A stretch of DNA of 46,499 nt, taken from assembly GCA_017515595.1 (NCBI GenBank), contig JAFWFL010000070.1, positions 1-46,499 of the forward strand, in the 5' to 3' direction. The position numbers were made by a program, and so were the translations under genes. Origin of the DNA: Coriobacteriales bacterium (GTDB lineage: Bacteria > Actinomycetota > Coriobacteriia > Coriobacteriales > UMGS124). Below are positions 17,906 through 26,341 of this stretch, piece by piece. Position 1 is the first letter of the stretch; every line of letters starts with the position of its first letter. The notes under the pieces are model-generated. The model saw only the letters and a list, made by a program, of their open reading frames with translations, had not been told where the DNA came from and ran no database searches.

Positions 17906-17935
17906 GGCGGCAAACACCTGTTTTGCCGCCTTTTT
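17906..17935 (+). terminator. Intrinsic terminator after purA
   Basis: GGCGGCAAA (17906-17914) pairs with TTTGCCGCC (17922-17930), followed by TTTTT. Readthrough or a separate promoter would be needed for purD. Confidence 0.9.
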
Positions 17936-17965
17936 ATATGAAATCCGGTTATATAAGGAGTGACT

Positions 17966-19279
17966 ATGAATATATTACTGTTGGGTAGTGGTGGCCGTGA
18001 ACACGCAATTGCTGCTTCTCTGGTAAAGTCTCCACTCTGCGATGAACTCTTTGTTGCTCCGGGTAACGGAGGCACTGCGGGGATAGCTACTAATGTAAAG
18101 CTTAATGCCTGTGACGAAGCCGCAGTGCTTGAATTTGTAGAGAATCACCAGATTGGCCTTGTGGTTATTGGTCCAGAGGCTCCGCTTGTGGCTGGTATTG
18201 CCGACGCCGTACGCAATAAGGCTCATGTCCCCTGTTTTGGCCCCGGTTATGAAGGCGCAAGACTCGAGGGGTCCAAGCAGTTCGCCAAGCAGTTTATGGA
18301 TGCTCACGGTATTCCCACGGCCGGGTGGCAGGCATTTACCCAAAGCGACGAGGCACATAACTATGTTGACCAGAAGTTTAACCCTGCCTGCGGAGAAGGC
18401 GTACGCGTTTTGGTAGTGAAAGCAGACGGCCTGGCTGCCGGTAAAGGCGTTATTGTTGCGCAGTCTTGCGAAGAGGCACATGATGCCGTTGACCAGTGTT
18501 TTAACGGAGCATTTGGAGATGCGGGTAAGATTGTTGTCATAGAAGATGCCCTTACCGGTCCCGAGTGTTCGCTTTTGGCTTTTGTCGACGGTGCAACCAT
18601 GCGGCCTATGGCCACCGCCCAGGATCATAAGCGCGCACTTGAAGGTGACAAAGGTCTTAATACCGGCGGTATGGGCGTTTATTCGCCCGTTCCCATTGTT
18701 ACTGAAGATGAGTATGCAGCAATGCTGAGCGCTATGCAGCGCGCATGCGACGGCCTCGTACAAGAGGGTATATCGTATAAAGGTGTTTTGTACGGCGGTT
18801 TTATGCTCACTCCCGAGGGGCCCAAGGTACTCGAATTTAACGCCCGTTTTGGTGACCCTGAGACCCAGGTTATTCTCCCACGTCTTAAGACTGATCTTGC
18901 TGAGGTTATGCTCGCAGTTGCAAACGGCCGCCTCTCAGAAATTGAGCTTGAATGGCGCGATGAATGGGCGGTAAGCGTAGTGCTTGCAAGCAAGGGATAT
19001 CCGCAGCATTATGACACCGGATTTGAGATTACCGGCATAGAAGAAGCCCAAAAACTCCCGGGCGTTGTTGTGTACCATGCAGGTACAAAGCTCGATGATG
19101 CGCAGATTTTGCGCACGGCAGGAGGGCGTGTTATTAATGTCACCGCTTTGGGGAACACGTTCGAAGAGGCGCGCGAGCGGGCTTATGCAGGCTGTGATGT
19201 TATACAGTTTGAGGGCAAAACGTTGAGGCGCGACATTGGCGAACGAGCATTGCGCGGACGGAGCGCATGGGAGGCGTAA
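17966..19279 (+). CDS. purD: Phosphoribosylamine-glycine ligase
   Basis: PurD (GARS) makes glycinamide ribonucleotide in step two of purine synthesis. The 437-residue ATP-grasp protein has NILLLGSGGREHAIA at the start, IGPEAPLVAGIAD, VVKADGLAAGKGV, the GARS signature NTGGMGVYSP, and NARFGDPETQ. ATG 17966 is six bases after AAGGAG. The rest of the pathway is not in this window. Confidence 0.97.
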   Translation: MNILLLGSGGREHAIAASLVKSPLCDELFVAPGNGGTAGIATNVKLNACDEAAVLEFVENHQIGLVVIGPEAPLVAGIADAVRNKAHVPCFGPGYEGARLEGSKQFAKQFMDAHGIPTAGWQAFTQSDEAHNYVDQKFNPACGEGVRVLVVKADGLAAGKGVIVAQSCEEAHDAVDQCFNGAFGDAGKIVVIEDALTGPECSLLAFVDGATMRPMATAQDHKRALEGDKGLNTGGMGVYSPVPIVTEDEYAAMLSAMQRACDGLVQEGISYKGVLYGGFMLTPEGPKVLEFNARFGDPETQVILPRLKTDLAEVMLAVANGRLSEIELEWRDEWAVSVVLASKGYPQHYDTGFEITGIEEAQKLPGVVVYHAGTKLDDAQILRTAGGRVINVTALGNTFEEARERAYAGCDVIQFEGKTLRRDIGERALRGRSAWEA

Positions 19280-19288
19280 GACAGGTTT

Positions 19289-20017
19289 ATGGCACGTACA
19301 TCCTCAAAAACAACTAAAGAAGCAGCGTCCGGAGCACCTTCTTCTCAAGATACTCCTACGGCAGAAGAAATTGCAGCCATTTTTGCTTCTACAGAACCCC
19401 AGGCAGTAGAAGCAACCACACTTGACAGCAGCAGTCAAAAACCTTCACAAAGCAACGATGCTTCATTTGTTAATCTCGAAGAACAGATTGTCAGTAGTTC
19501 ACGCAGGTGGAGCGGGGCATTTTTAAGTGTTGACGATGTCACCGTACTGCTCCCCAACGGTAAACCGGCTTCGCGCGAGGTTGTGCGCCATCCCGGAGCC
19601 GTGGCGATTATTGCTCTTACAGATGATAATAAGCTGGTATTGGTGCACCAGTACCGCACGTCTCTTGAGCAGGTTACCATAGAGATTCCTGCGGGCAAGC
19701 TGACGCCCGGAGAAGACCCGCGCGATGCAGCACGCCGTGAACTCGAAGAAGAGACCGGCTATAAAGCTCTCGATATAGCTTATTTGGGATCCATTGCCGT
19801 TGCAGCAGGCTATAGCGACGAGATTATTCATCTTTATCTCGCCATGGGGCTTACCTTTGTAGGCGCACACCCGGATCAAGACGAATTTGTGAGTGTAGAC
19901 CTTGTAGATCTTGACGAGATGGTAAACAGAGTTCTCGATGGGCGTATTATAGATTCCAAGACAGTTATTGGCATCCTTTTGTGCAATGAAATTCTCAGAA
20001 GAATGCCGAGCGCATAA
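19289..20017 (+). CDS. NUDIX hydrolase, ADP-ribose pyrophosphatase-like
   Basis: This protein would hydrolyse a nucleoside diphosphate linked to another group, most likely ADP-ribose. The Nudix box starts at GKLTPGEDP (about 134) and ends in RRELEEETGY, with all metal-binding Glu present. ARRE and the downstream AAGYSDEIIHLY fit the ADP-ribose branch. A low-complexity Ser/Thr/Ala extension of about 65 residues precedes the domain and is unusual. The gene starts 9 bases after purD with only a weak ribosome binding site, so coupling is likely. Confidence 0.88.
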   Translation: MARTSSKTTKEAASGAPSSQDTPTAEEIAAIFASTEPQAVEATTLDSSSQKPSQSNDASFVNLEEQIVSSSRRWSGAFLSVDDVTVLLPNGKPASREVVRHPGAVAIIALTDDNKLVLVHQYRTSLEQVTIEIPAGKLTPGEDPRDAARRELEEETGYKALDIAYLGSIAVAAGYSDEIIHLYLAMGLTFVGAHPDQDEFVSVDLVDLDEMVNRVLDGRIIDSKTVIGILLCNEILRRMPSA

Positions 20018-20047
20018 GTTACTGTATTAAACAAAGGCAGGAGAGGT

Positions 20048-20749
20048 ATGGGAGCTCAAAACACACATACAGACGAGCAAGGCGCAATGGCTGCTGCACC
20101 CATACCTCATGGTAAAACCCTCGCTGATCTCGAGCTTGAGCGCGTTGAACAAAAGCTTGCAAGCGGCAATGTGCTTGATCCTATAGCGCTCGACGATCCT
20201 CTCGGCCAAAACGTAGAACGCATTATTCTGCGTGTAGGTTTGACGGTAGTGGTTGTTATTATCACAGGTATTCTGCTTGCACAGGTTGCCTGTAAGAATA
20301 TCCAACTCGCCTCTATGGTAGACCTTAATAATGGCGTGAGCCAGGAAGAAGTAAGCCGGCTTTTGGCAAACGGCACTATGTGGAGCGGAGAAACCCTGCG
20401 TTTTCATGGGGTAGAGTTTGAGAGTTATGATGCAGCAAACGGTGTTTTAACCGTACGTGAAAACGCAACGTCATCGCGTGTGTTTGAGCAAACGTTTGCG
20501 ACAGCCATGACGCGGGCTACCGCCCTTGCCATGAATGCCTTCCAGGATGACAACGTTAATAAGGTTGTCTATGTTATAGAAACTCACGCAACTTCTGATG
20601 GTGCGTTTACGAGCGATGCAAATGAGCCCGTAAGTGATGTATGCACCATTACCTGGTTCAGAGATGCACACAGTACATCACAGTTCAGTTGCACAGTAGA
20701 AGGCACGGCATTGCCGGTATTAATAGAAAATGATACAGAAAACCAATAA
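20048..20749 (+). CDS. Hypothetical single-pass membrane protein
   Basis: This 233-residue protein of unknown family has a cytoplasmic acidic N-terminus of about 58 residues, one membrane helix at about 62-82 (VGLTVVVVIITGILL) and an external domain of about 150 residues. No lipobox or catalytic motif is visible. GGAGAGG precedes ATG. It lies 30 bases after the NUDIX gene in the same direction. Confidence 0.7.
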   Translation: MGAQNTHTDEQGAMAAAPIPHGKTLADLELERVEQKLASGNVLDPIALDDPLGQNVERIILRVGLTVVVVIITGILLAQVACKNIQLASMVDLNNGVSQEEVSRLLANGTMWSGETLRFHGVEFESYDAANGVLTVRENATSSRVFEQTFATAMTRATALAMNAFQDDNVNKVVYVIETHATSDGAFTSDANEPVSDVCTITWFRDAHSTSQFSCTVEGTALPVLIENDTENQ

Positions 20750-20850
20750 TCGCCTATAAGATATTTATATTAACATCTCAATCTTTTTTTATGATGTAAT
20801 ACTACAATATGTTGCTCACTTTTAAATCAACCTATGTAAGGAGGCTGTTG

Positions 20851-21729
20851 ATGATAGATAGTAGTTATCCTGTACTGTACACGCGCCCCGAGCATTATAT
20901 TCCTCGTATAGCGGCAGTTCATGATATGTGCGGATATGGCAAGTGTTCGCTTGGCGTTGCAATACCCGTGCTCTCGGCTGCCGGATGTGATGTATGCCCC
21001 GTACCAACCGCGCTGTTCTCGGCGCATACGAGATATCCGGTATTCACAATGCATGATACCACCGAGATACTGGATGGTTATCTTGATGCCTGGAAGCAGA
21101 TTGGTGTTGGGCTGGACGGCATATATTCAGGATTCCTTGGCTCAGCCGAGCAGGTCGCGCTTATTGAGCGTCTGTATGCCGAGTATCCCAATGCGCTTCA
21201 TATTGTTGACCCCGTGATGGGAGATGCCGGTAAGCGGTATCCTACCTATACTGAGGAACTCTGCGCAGCTATGGGCAGCCTTGTGAACGGCGCCGATATT
21301 CTGACCCCCAACCTTACCGAGGCAAGCATTCTTACCGGTTATGCGTACGAAGGCCAGGATGTGAGTTATGATTATGTTGAGAAGATCATCAACGCACTCT
21401 TAAGCCAGGGAGCAAAGACAGTAATTTTGAAAGGTATTGACCATAATGACGGCAAGCTGCGCAACTATGTGGCATGTGGCACAGAGATTGTTGCCGAGCT
21501 TGCACACAGGAAGCTCCCGTATATGCTCCATGGTACCGGCGACCTCTTTTGCTCAGCTCTGACGGCTGCTGTCTATGCAGGCCGGGATGTTGTAGAAGCA
21601 ACGCGGTTTGCCGGCGAGTTTGTGCGCGAGGCTATGACCATAACGCAATACCAGCCTGATTACCAACAACGCGGTGTATCTTTTGAATCATGTCTTGGTT
21701 CTGTAGCAGCGCTTTTAGTGGTAAAATAA
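20851..21729 (+). CDS. Pyridoxal/pyridoxamine kinase-like protein
   Basis: This ribokinase-fold kinase of 292 residues probably phosphorylates vitamin B6 vitamers. Typical PdxY/PdxK features are the N-terminal RIAAVHDMCGYGKCSL, DPVMGDAGKRYPTY, TPNLTEASILTG and the C-terminal anion hole HGTGDLFCSAL with the catalytic Asp. ATG 20851 has AAGGAGG six bases upstream; an upstream in-frame ATG at 20809 lacks one. Substrate specificity cannot be fixed by reading alone. Confidence 0.87.
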   Translation: MIDSSYPVLYTRPEHYIPRIAAVHDMCGYGKCSLGVAIPVLSAAGCDVCPVPTALFSAHTRYPVFTMHDTTEILDGYLDAWKQIGVGLDGIYSGFLGSAEQVALIERLYAEYPNALHIVDPVMGDAGKRYPTYTEELCAAMGSLVNGADILTPNLTEASILTGYAYEGQDVSYDYVEKIINALLSQGAKTVILKGIDHNDGKLRNYVACGTEIVAELAHRKLPYMLHGTGDLFCSALTAAVYAGRDVVEATRFAGEFVREAMTITQYQPDYQQRGVSFESCLGSVAALLVVK

Positions 21730-21776
21730 AACACGTCAGAAGGACTGTTTTGTAAAAGGGGACGAGGGGCACGTAC

Positions 21777-23090
21777 ATGCTATCTGAACGCATACTTTCT
21801 AAAGTTGTCGCAACGCTGGGGAATGCTTATTTTAAGCTCGACCCGCGCGATGATATTGTGCTGCCCGGTCCTCAGGCCGGTAAACATTACATGCTCTATA
21901 TGCATGTACCGTTTTGCGAGATACTGTGCCCTTACTGCTCGTTTAACAGATTCCCCTTTGCAAAAGAGCGGGCAATCCCATACTTTAAGAACATGCGCGA
22001 AGAAATGCGCATGCTTGCAGATAAAGGCTATACCTTTGACGAGGTATACGTTGGGGGCGGCACGCCTACGGTTATGATGGATGAGCTGGCAGCAACCATT
22101 AGCCTTGCACGCGAGCTGTTCCCCACCATTAAAGATGTGAGCAGCGAGACAAATCCCAATCACCTTGTTCCCGGCTATTTGGAGCAGCTGGGAAGCCTTA
22201 TACAGCGCCTCTCGGTTGGTGTTCAGAGCTTTGATAACGGGCTTCTCAAACGTATGGAGCGCTATCATAAGTATGGGAGCGCCGAGCAAATTCTTGAGCG
22301 TATAAGCTCTGTGGCTGAGGCCCATATCTTTAAATCGCTCAATGTTGATATGATTTTTAACTTTCCCGGACAAACCCCTCAGATGATTGAACACGACATT
22401 GAATGTGTAAAATCGAGCGGCGCCAATCAAACCACGTTCTACCCGCTTATGGTGTCCCCGGCAAGCAGGGCGAGTATTGAGAAGACTGTTGGCCATGTTG
22501 ACTACAAACATGAAGCCGAGTTCTATCATCAAATTTACAATGGATTCTGCGGTGGAGAGAACCCTGAGTTCAGGCCGAGCAGCTGTTACACCTTTAGCCG
22601 TGAGACCGGCCAGATGATAGACGAGTATGTGGTGAACTATGAGGAATACCCGGCCATTGGCTCGGGAGGTATAAGCTATCTCAATGGCAGTCTGTATATC
22701 AATACCTTTAGTCTTCGCGATTACAATGCGCGTATAGAACGTGGTACCACAAGCGTTATGGCGCAAACCAAGTTCCCTAAGCGCGATGAGATGCGCTACC
22801 GTTTTATGATGAATCTCTTTGGCCTTGAAATAGATAAAAAGGCCTGGCAGGAACGGTTTGGTTGCAGTGTTGCACAAGGATTGCCGGCTGAGTATACCTT
22901 TATGAAGCTCAACAGAGCTTTTGAGCGCGATGATGCCGAGAAACTCACTCTTACACCCCAGGGCCGCTATCTTATGGTAGTTATGATGCGGCAGTTCTTT
23001 ATTGGTGTAAACAGCCTGCGCGACCAGGCCAGGGCGGCTCTGCCCGGAGATGAACACGCCCTTATTTTTGGCGATTGCACTAAGCAATAA
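21777..23090 (+). CDS. HemN/HemW-like radical SAM protein
   Basis: This 437-residue radical SAM enzyme belongs to the coproporphyrinogen-III-oxidase-like family. The cluster motif is CEILCPYC (C47, C51, C54), followed by YVGGGTPT, SSETNPNHL, SVGVQSFDNG and a HemN C-terminal domain. No other haem synthesis gene is in the window. It could be a HemW-type haem chaperone, a HutW/ChuW-type haem-degrading enzyme or a true oxidase. The Pro at CPYC and the absence of a CxxxCxxCxC tetrad (F follows the third Cys plus Ser) argue against classical HemN. It is read with pdxK and trhA in the same direction. Confidence 0.8.
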   Translation: MLSERILSKVVATLGNAYFKLDPRDDIVLPGPQAGKHYMLYMHVPFCEILCPYCSFNRFPFAKERAIPYFKNMREEMRMLADKGYTFDEVYVGGGTPTVMMDELAATISLARELFPTIKDVSSETNPNHLVPGYLEQLGSLIQRLSVGVQSFDNGLLKRMERYHKYGSAEQILERISSVAEAHIFKSLNVDMIFNFPGQTPQMIEHDIECVKSSGANQTTFYPLMVSPASRASIEKTVGHVDYKHEAEFYHQIYNGFCGGENPEFRPSSCYTFSRETGQMIDEYVVNYEEYPAIGSGGISYLNGSLYINTFSLRDYNARIERGTTSVMAQTKFPKRDEMRYRFMMNLFGLEIDKKAWQERFGCSVAQGLPAEYTFMKLNRAFERDDAEKLTLTPQGRYLMVVMMRQFFIGVNSLRDQARAALPGDEHALIFGDCTKQ

Positions 23091-23132
23091 CAGTATTGAC
23101 TGTACTTACTATAGACTCGGAGTATAAAGACT

Positions 23133-23867
23133 ATGGTTAGAGAATTTGCACAAAATGATTCCTATATGACTGATGCAGAAGCAGCTGAGAAAGAACAAGG
23201 AAAACTGGCTTGGTTTGAAGCGGTTAAGCGTAAGGGCAAGCAGTACTCGGTAGGAGAAGAGATTGGTAATGCGGTAAGTCATGGCGTAGGCGCCGGACTC
23301 TCGGTTGCAGCTCTTGTTTTGCTTATAATCTTTGGAGCGCGGACCGGCAACGGACTTGCGCTTTGCGGCGCCATTATGTTTGGCGTGGGACTTGTGCTCG
23401 AGTATTTATTCTCAACGCTCTACCATGCGATTCAGCCTCCGCGTGCCAAAGCGGTGTTGAGAATTTTTGATCACAGCGCAATATACCTCCTCATTGCCGG
23501 AAGTTATGCACCGTTCTGTTTAGTAACACTGGTAAATGACGACGGTATCACTCTTTGTATTGTTATTTGGGCTATAGCCATTATTGGTATATTGGCTGAG
23601 GTCTTTTTGCGTGAGCGTCAGCCCAAATGGCTGAGCAGCGTTATTTATCTTGCGATGGGCTGGGCAATTGTGTTTAAACTGCCGGTTCTATTGACGCTAT
23701 TACCTGCCGGAGGAATATGGCTTTTAATTGCCGGAGGCATTAGTTATTCTCTGGGTGTTGTGTTTTATTTGCTTAAGCGTATACCCTATGCCCATATGGT
23801 ATGGCACCTCTTTGTTTTAGGCGGAAGTATCTGCCACTTCTTTGCTGTGATCTTATATGTTTTGTAG
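23133..23867 (+). CDS. trhA: TrhA / hemolysin III family membrane protein (PAQR)
   Basis: This 244-residue seven-helix protein of the PAQR superfamily is a relative of TrhA, which is linked to membrane energetics and lipid homeostasis. The metal-site residues are visible: S/H in FSTLYHAI, D in IFDHSAIYLLIAG, and two His in HMVWHLFVLGGSICHFF near the C-terminus. The N-terminal 35 residues are charged and cytoplasmic. Haemolytic activity should not be assumed from the name. Confidence 0.9.
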   Translation: MVREFAQNDSYMTDAEAAEKEQGKLAWFEAVKRKGKQYSVGEEIGNAVSHGVGAGLSVAALVLLIIFGARTGNGLALCGAIMFGVGLVLEYLFSTLYHAIQPPRAKAVLRIFDHSAIYLLIAGSYAPFCLVTLVNDDGITLCIVIWAIAIIGILAEVFLRERQPKWLSSVIYLAMGWAIVFKLPVLLTLLPAGGIWLLIAGGISYSLGVVFYLLKRIPYAHMVWHLFVLGGSICHFFAVILYVL

Positions 23868-23915
23868 TACAATAGCACTTTGTTAAGAGGTACCCGGAGG
23901 AAAGGACGTTTAATT

Positions 23916-24389
23916 ATGAGCCTTTTTGATATACAAAAAATAACCGTTGGTCCTGAGACGCTTATAGCACAGGTGCATTTGCCTGATGATGCTCCCCTTT
24001 CTACCTCAGATGATATTGAGGCTACGAGCCGTATTTACCAGATGATGCCTCAAATCGCAAACCATACCTGCATAAGCGAGTATGGCGACCGCTTTAGGGA
24101 TGCACTCGGCTCAACTTCTTTAGCCCACCTCCTGGAGCATATGACGGTAGAATTGGTGGCCCAGGTCTCTGACACCGAGGTTATTGCAGGTAATACCCGT
24201 GAGGGCTCTGAGGAGCGCACTTGGGAGATAGAGCTTACCTGTCCTGATGATGTGTTGGTCATAAGCGCGCTTTCCTCGGCAAATTGGATTTGCGGATGGG
24301 CATTTACCGGAGGCGCTGATCCCGCGCCGGGTCTCGATGCAATTGTTGGCGGCCTCAAGTCACTTCTCGACGGGCTGAATGCTTCATAA
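23916..24389 (+). CDS. Hypothetical protein with a cyanophycin-synthetase N-domain-like segment
   Basis: This soluble protein of 157 residues is not clearly assignable. The central stretch NHTCISEYGDRF followed by STSLAHLLEHMTVEL resembles the motif in the N-terminal domain of cyanophycin synthetase (H-x-C-S... then GT-x-x-GH-x-x-EH-x-x-x-ELQ). No ATP-grasp or Mur-ligase domain is present. ATG 23916 was chosen over 23880 because GGAGGAAAGGA precedes it. The resemblance is my recollection of the family, not an alignment. Confidence 0.6.
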   Translation: MSLFDIQKITVGPETLIAQVHLPDDAPLSTSDDIEATSRIYQMMPQIANHTCISEYGDRFRDALGSTSLAHLLEHMTVELVAQVSDTEVIAGNTREGSEERTWEIELTCPDDVLVISALSSANWICGWAFTGGADPAPGLDAIVGGLKSLLDGLNAS

Positions 24390-24449
24390 TGATATGGGTA
24401 TACTACAGGGAATTGCAGTAACCCTGGCGGATTAAGGAGAGAACAGGCT

Positions 24450-24878
24450 ATGAGCAATAGTAGCGGCTTTTTAGGATTTATTGCAGGCAGCATTTTTGGC
24501 GCTGCGATTGGCGCTGTAGCAGGCGTATTTTTGGCACCGCGCGCAGGGTCAGAAACCCGTGCCATGGCAGCTGATGCTGCTGCCGACGCATGGGGTAACG
24601 TAGTAGATGTATATCAGCAGAGCGCAAGCGACGTTGCGGCTAAGGTAGACAATGCTTTTGAAGATACCTATGATAAAACCGAGGAATTCAGAGCAAAGAT
24701 CGAAACCGCTCGCGAACGTATGGACCAGATTCGTACCTCCCTTGCCAACAATGTGGCACAGGCAGTAGATTCCATAAAGGCAGATGTGGAAGATGTTGTT
24801 CCTCAGGAAGTAGAAATAGAAGCAGAAGCCGAGGAACCCGCCCAGACAGAGCCCACTTCATGGACCGTTCATATATAA
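24450..24878 (+). CDS. YtxH-like membrane-anchored protein
   Basis: This 142-residue protein has one Gly/Ala-rich membrane helix (residues 7-28) running into LAPRAGSETR, the YtxH-family signature. A long amphipathic, probably coiled-coil, stretch and a Glu-rich tail follow. The function is unknown; related proteins are stress-linked. AAGGAG precedes ATG. A terminator-like hairpin follows. Confidence 0.8.
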   Translation: MSNSSGFLGFIAGSIFGAAIGAVAGVFLAPRAGSETRAMAADAAADAWGNVVDVYQQSASDVAAKVDNAFEDTYDKTEEFRAKIETARERMDQIRTSLANNVAQAVDSIKADVEDVVPQEVEIEAEAEEPAQTEPTSWTVHI

Positions 24879-24883
24879 GATTT

Positions 24884-24944
24884 GATATGGGACGGGCAGT
24901 GAGTCAGGGGACAGATCATTTGACTCGCTGCCCTTTCACATATC
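24884..24944 (+). terminator. Long hairpin after the YtxH-like gene
   Basis: GGGCAGTGAGTCA (24894-24906) pairs with TGACTCGCTGCCC (24921-24933) with one G-T pair, and GATATG (24884) can pair with CATATC (24939). Only a TTT follows the inner stem, so termination is likely but not typical. Confidence 0.6.
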
Positions 24945-24982
24945 ACAGATATTATAGATAAGAAAGAAGGATATTACCTATC

Positions 24983-25948
24983 ATGCTTACCACCAAGGAG
25001 GTCCGCAACGTTAAGGTTTGCAGACAGGCTAAACCAGGCAAGGAGTACAAAAAGGACGGCACTCCTCGGCATAGGCACAAAATTGGTAAAATCTTTAAAA
25101 CGGTTTTTTCTACTGATGGCCTCAGCGTTGTAGGTTTTATTGTACGCCAGCCCGACCTGCTGTGGATGATCAAGCGCCCCGAGAGGTTCCTGGCGCTTGA
25201 TGCGTTTGATGTCCAGGACGGTCTTGTGGTAGCCACCAAAGGCTGGGACTCATGGGATGAACGTGCTATAGAGCGTCTGGGCATTGACTATGACAAATGC
25301 ATTCTGTGGGAAGGTATTTATGTTCATGACCCCGAGGGCAATGAGCTGGGGCATGTAGATGAGATCAGCTTTGATGAGGTAACCGGCGAGGTCAATTCAT
25401 TCTTCCTTGATGACGGTGGAATTGCCCGTTCACTGGTTGGCTCGGTCGAAATACCTGCAGAGCTGGTTATTGGCTACAAAAAGGGCTATTTGGTAGTGAA
25501 CCGAGAAGCCCTTGAGCTTACGCCCACCGGAGGCCTTGCGGCAAAAGCAGGTATGGCTACCGCCAAAGCATCGAACGATGTAAAAGAAGTTGGCAAAAAA
25601 GCCGGAGAAGCAGCTGGCAAAGCGGTAGATAAAGGCGCAGAAGGCGTAGGCAAGCTTATTGGCCGCACCAAGAGTATGGTAACCGATACCCGTGATGCCT
25701 TTAACAAAGAATCAGGTGCAGCCGAGCGGGCAAAAGCTAAAGCCGAGAAAGAAGCACAGGCTCAGGCTAAAGCAGAACAAGAGGCAAAAGCAACAAAGAA
25801 AAAGAGCAGCACCTCGCAAAAGTCTGAATCAAAAGGCACCTCAAGCACTGCGAAGTCTGTAAGCAAAGCCGCAAGCGAGCACCTGGAAGCCGCCGGCAGC
25901 ATGTTCTCAAACTTTAAGAAAGAATTTGATAAAGCTAAAAAAGGTTAA
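24983..25948 (+). CDS. PRC-barrel-domain protein with Ala/Lys/Glu-rich tail
   Basis: This is a 321-residue protein. Residues of about 1-180 contain two beta-barrel-like blocks typical of PRC-barrel proteins; the second is recognisable at GIYVHDPEGNELGHVDEISF followed by a strand-rich region ending in a Pro-Ala-Glu-Leu-Val segment. From about 185 the chain is helical and low-complexity (repeated AGKAV, AKAKAEKEAQ), then Ser/Lys-rich. A structural or envelope-associated role is possible; no enzyme motif is seen. AGAAGGA precedes ATG. Confidence 0.65.
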   Translation: MLTTKEVRNVKVCRQAKPGKEYKKDGTPRHRHKIGKIFKTVFSTDGLSVVGFIVRQPDLLWMIKRPERFLALDAFDVQDGLVVATKGWDSWDERAIERLGIDYDKCILWEGIYVHDPEGNELGHVDEISFDEVTGEVNSFFLDDGGIARSLVGSVEIPAELVIGYKKGYLVVNREALELTPTGGLAAKAGMATAKASNDVKEVGKKAGEAAGKAVDKGAEGVGKLIGRTKSMVTDTRDAFNKESGAAERAKAKAEKEAQAQAKAEQEAKATKKKSSTSQKSESKGTSSTAKSVSKAASEHLEAAGSMFSNFKKEFDKAKKG

Positions 25949-25951
25949 TAA

Positions 25952-25977
25952 AAGGCTTCTCCTTGAAGGGAAGCCTT
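25952..25977 (-). terminator. Terminator for the minus-strand small gene
   Basis: AAGGCTTC (25952-25959) pairs with GAAGCCTT (25970-25977). Read on the minus strand it is followed by TTTTATT, so it ends the small minus-strand gene. On the plus strand no T run follows. Confidence 0.75.
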
Positions 25978-25981
25978 GAAT

Positions 25982-26278
25982 CTAATTTTTGAAGAGGACA
26001 AAATCACAGAAAGCTATGAAGGCGCCAAAGACTATGGCGAAAATGGCTACTACTATGAGAGATGCTTTGAGAGCGGCAAAGCGGTAGGCACGAACTTCTT
26101 CTTTAGTGAATTGCTCAGATGAATTCTGCCCAAACATACTATGGGTTTGCCCGTCTTGGGGAGCATTCTCATTTTGTGCCTGGCGCAATGCTTCACTGCG
26201 ACTGTCATACCAGGGCATACCGTCAACATTCATATTGACAATGGTTTCGTTGTCATCATCTTCATACGTGTGTTTCAT
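25982..26278 (-). CDS. Hypothetical small membrane protein
   Basis: This is a 98-residue protein. The N-terminal 65 residues are acidic, Gln/Asn-rich and probably disordered, and one membrane helix lies at about 70-94 (LIVVAIFAIVFGAFIAF). No family is recognised. The ribosome binding site before ATG is weak. It lies just downstream of the opp operon terminator on the same strand and is probably separately transcribed. Confidence 0.6.
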   Translation of the reverse strand: MKHTYEDDDNETIVNMNVDGMPWYDSRSEALRQAQNENAPQDGQTHSMFGQNSSEQFTKEEVRAYRFAALKASLIVVAIFAIVFGAFIAFCDFVLFKN

Positions 26279-26295
26279 AGCTTACCCATTCAAAG

Positions 26296-26334
26296 AGAAA
26301 CCTGACAAAAGGACAAACCTTTTGTCAGGTTTCT
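26296..26334 (-). terminator. Perfect 17-bp hairpin ending the opp operon (recurring element)
   Basis: AGAAACCTGACAAAAGG (26296-26312) is fully complementary to 26318-26334 around a five-base loop. It lies 8 bases after the oppF stop on the minus strand, so it is probably the operon terminator. A near copy is at 42641-42676. Confidence 0.8.
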
Positions 26335-26341
26335 TTATTGT

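Noticed and set aside
21780-23087. Long open frame on the minus strand opposite the HemN-like gene (about 435 codons)
   Set aside because: It mirrors the coding strand, has no ribosome binding site or domain, and codes a Cys-poor, low-information protein. The plus-strand gene has clear motifs.
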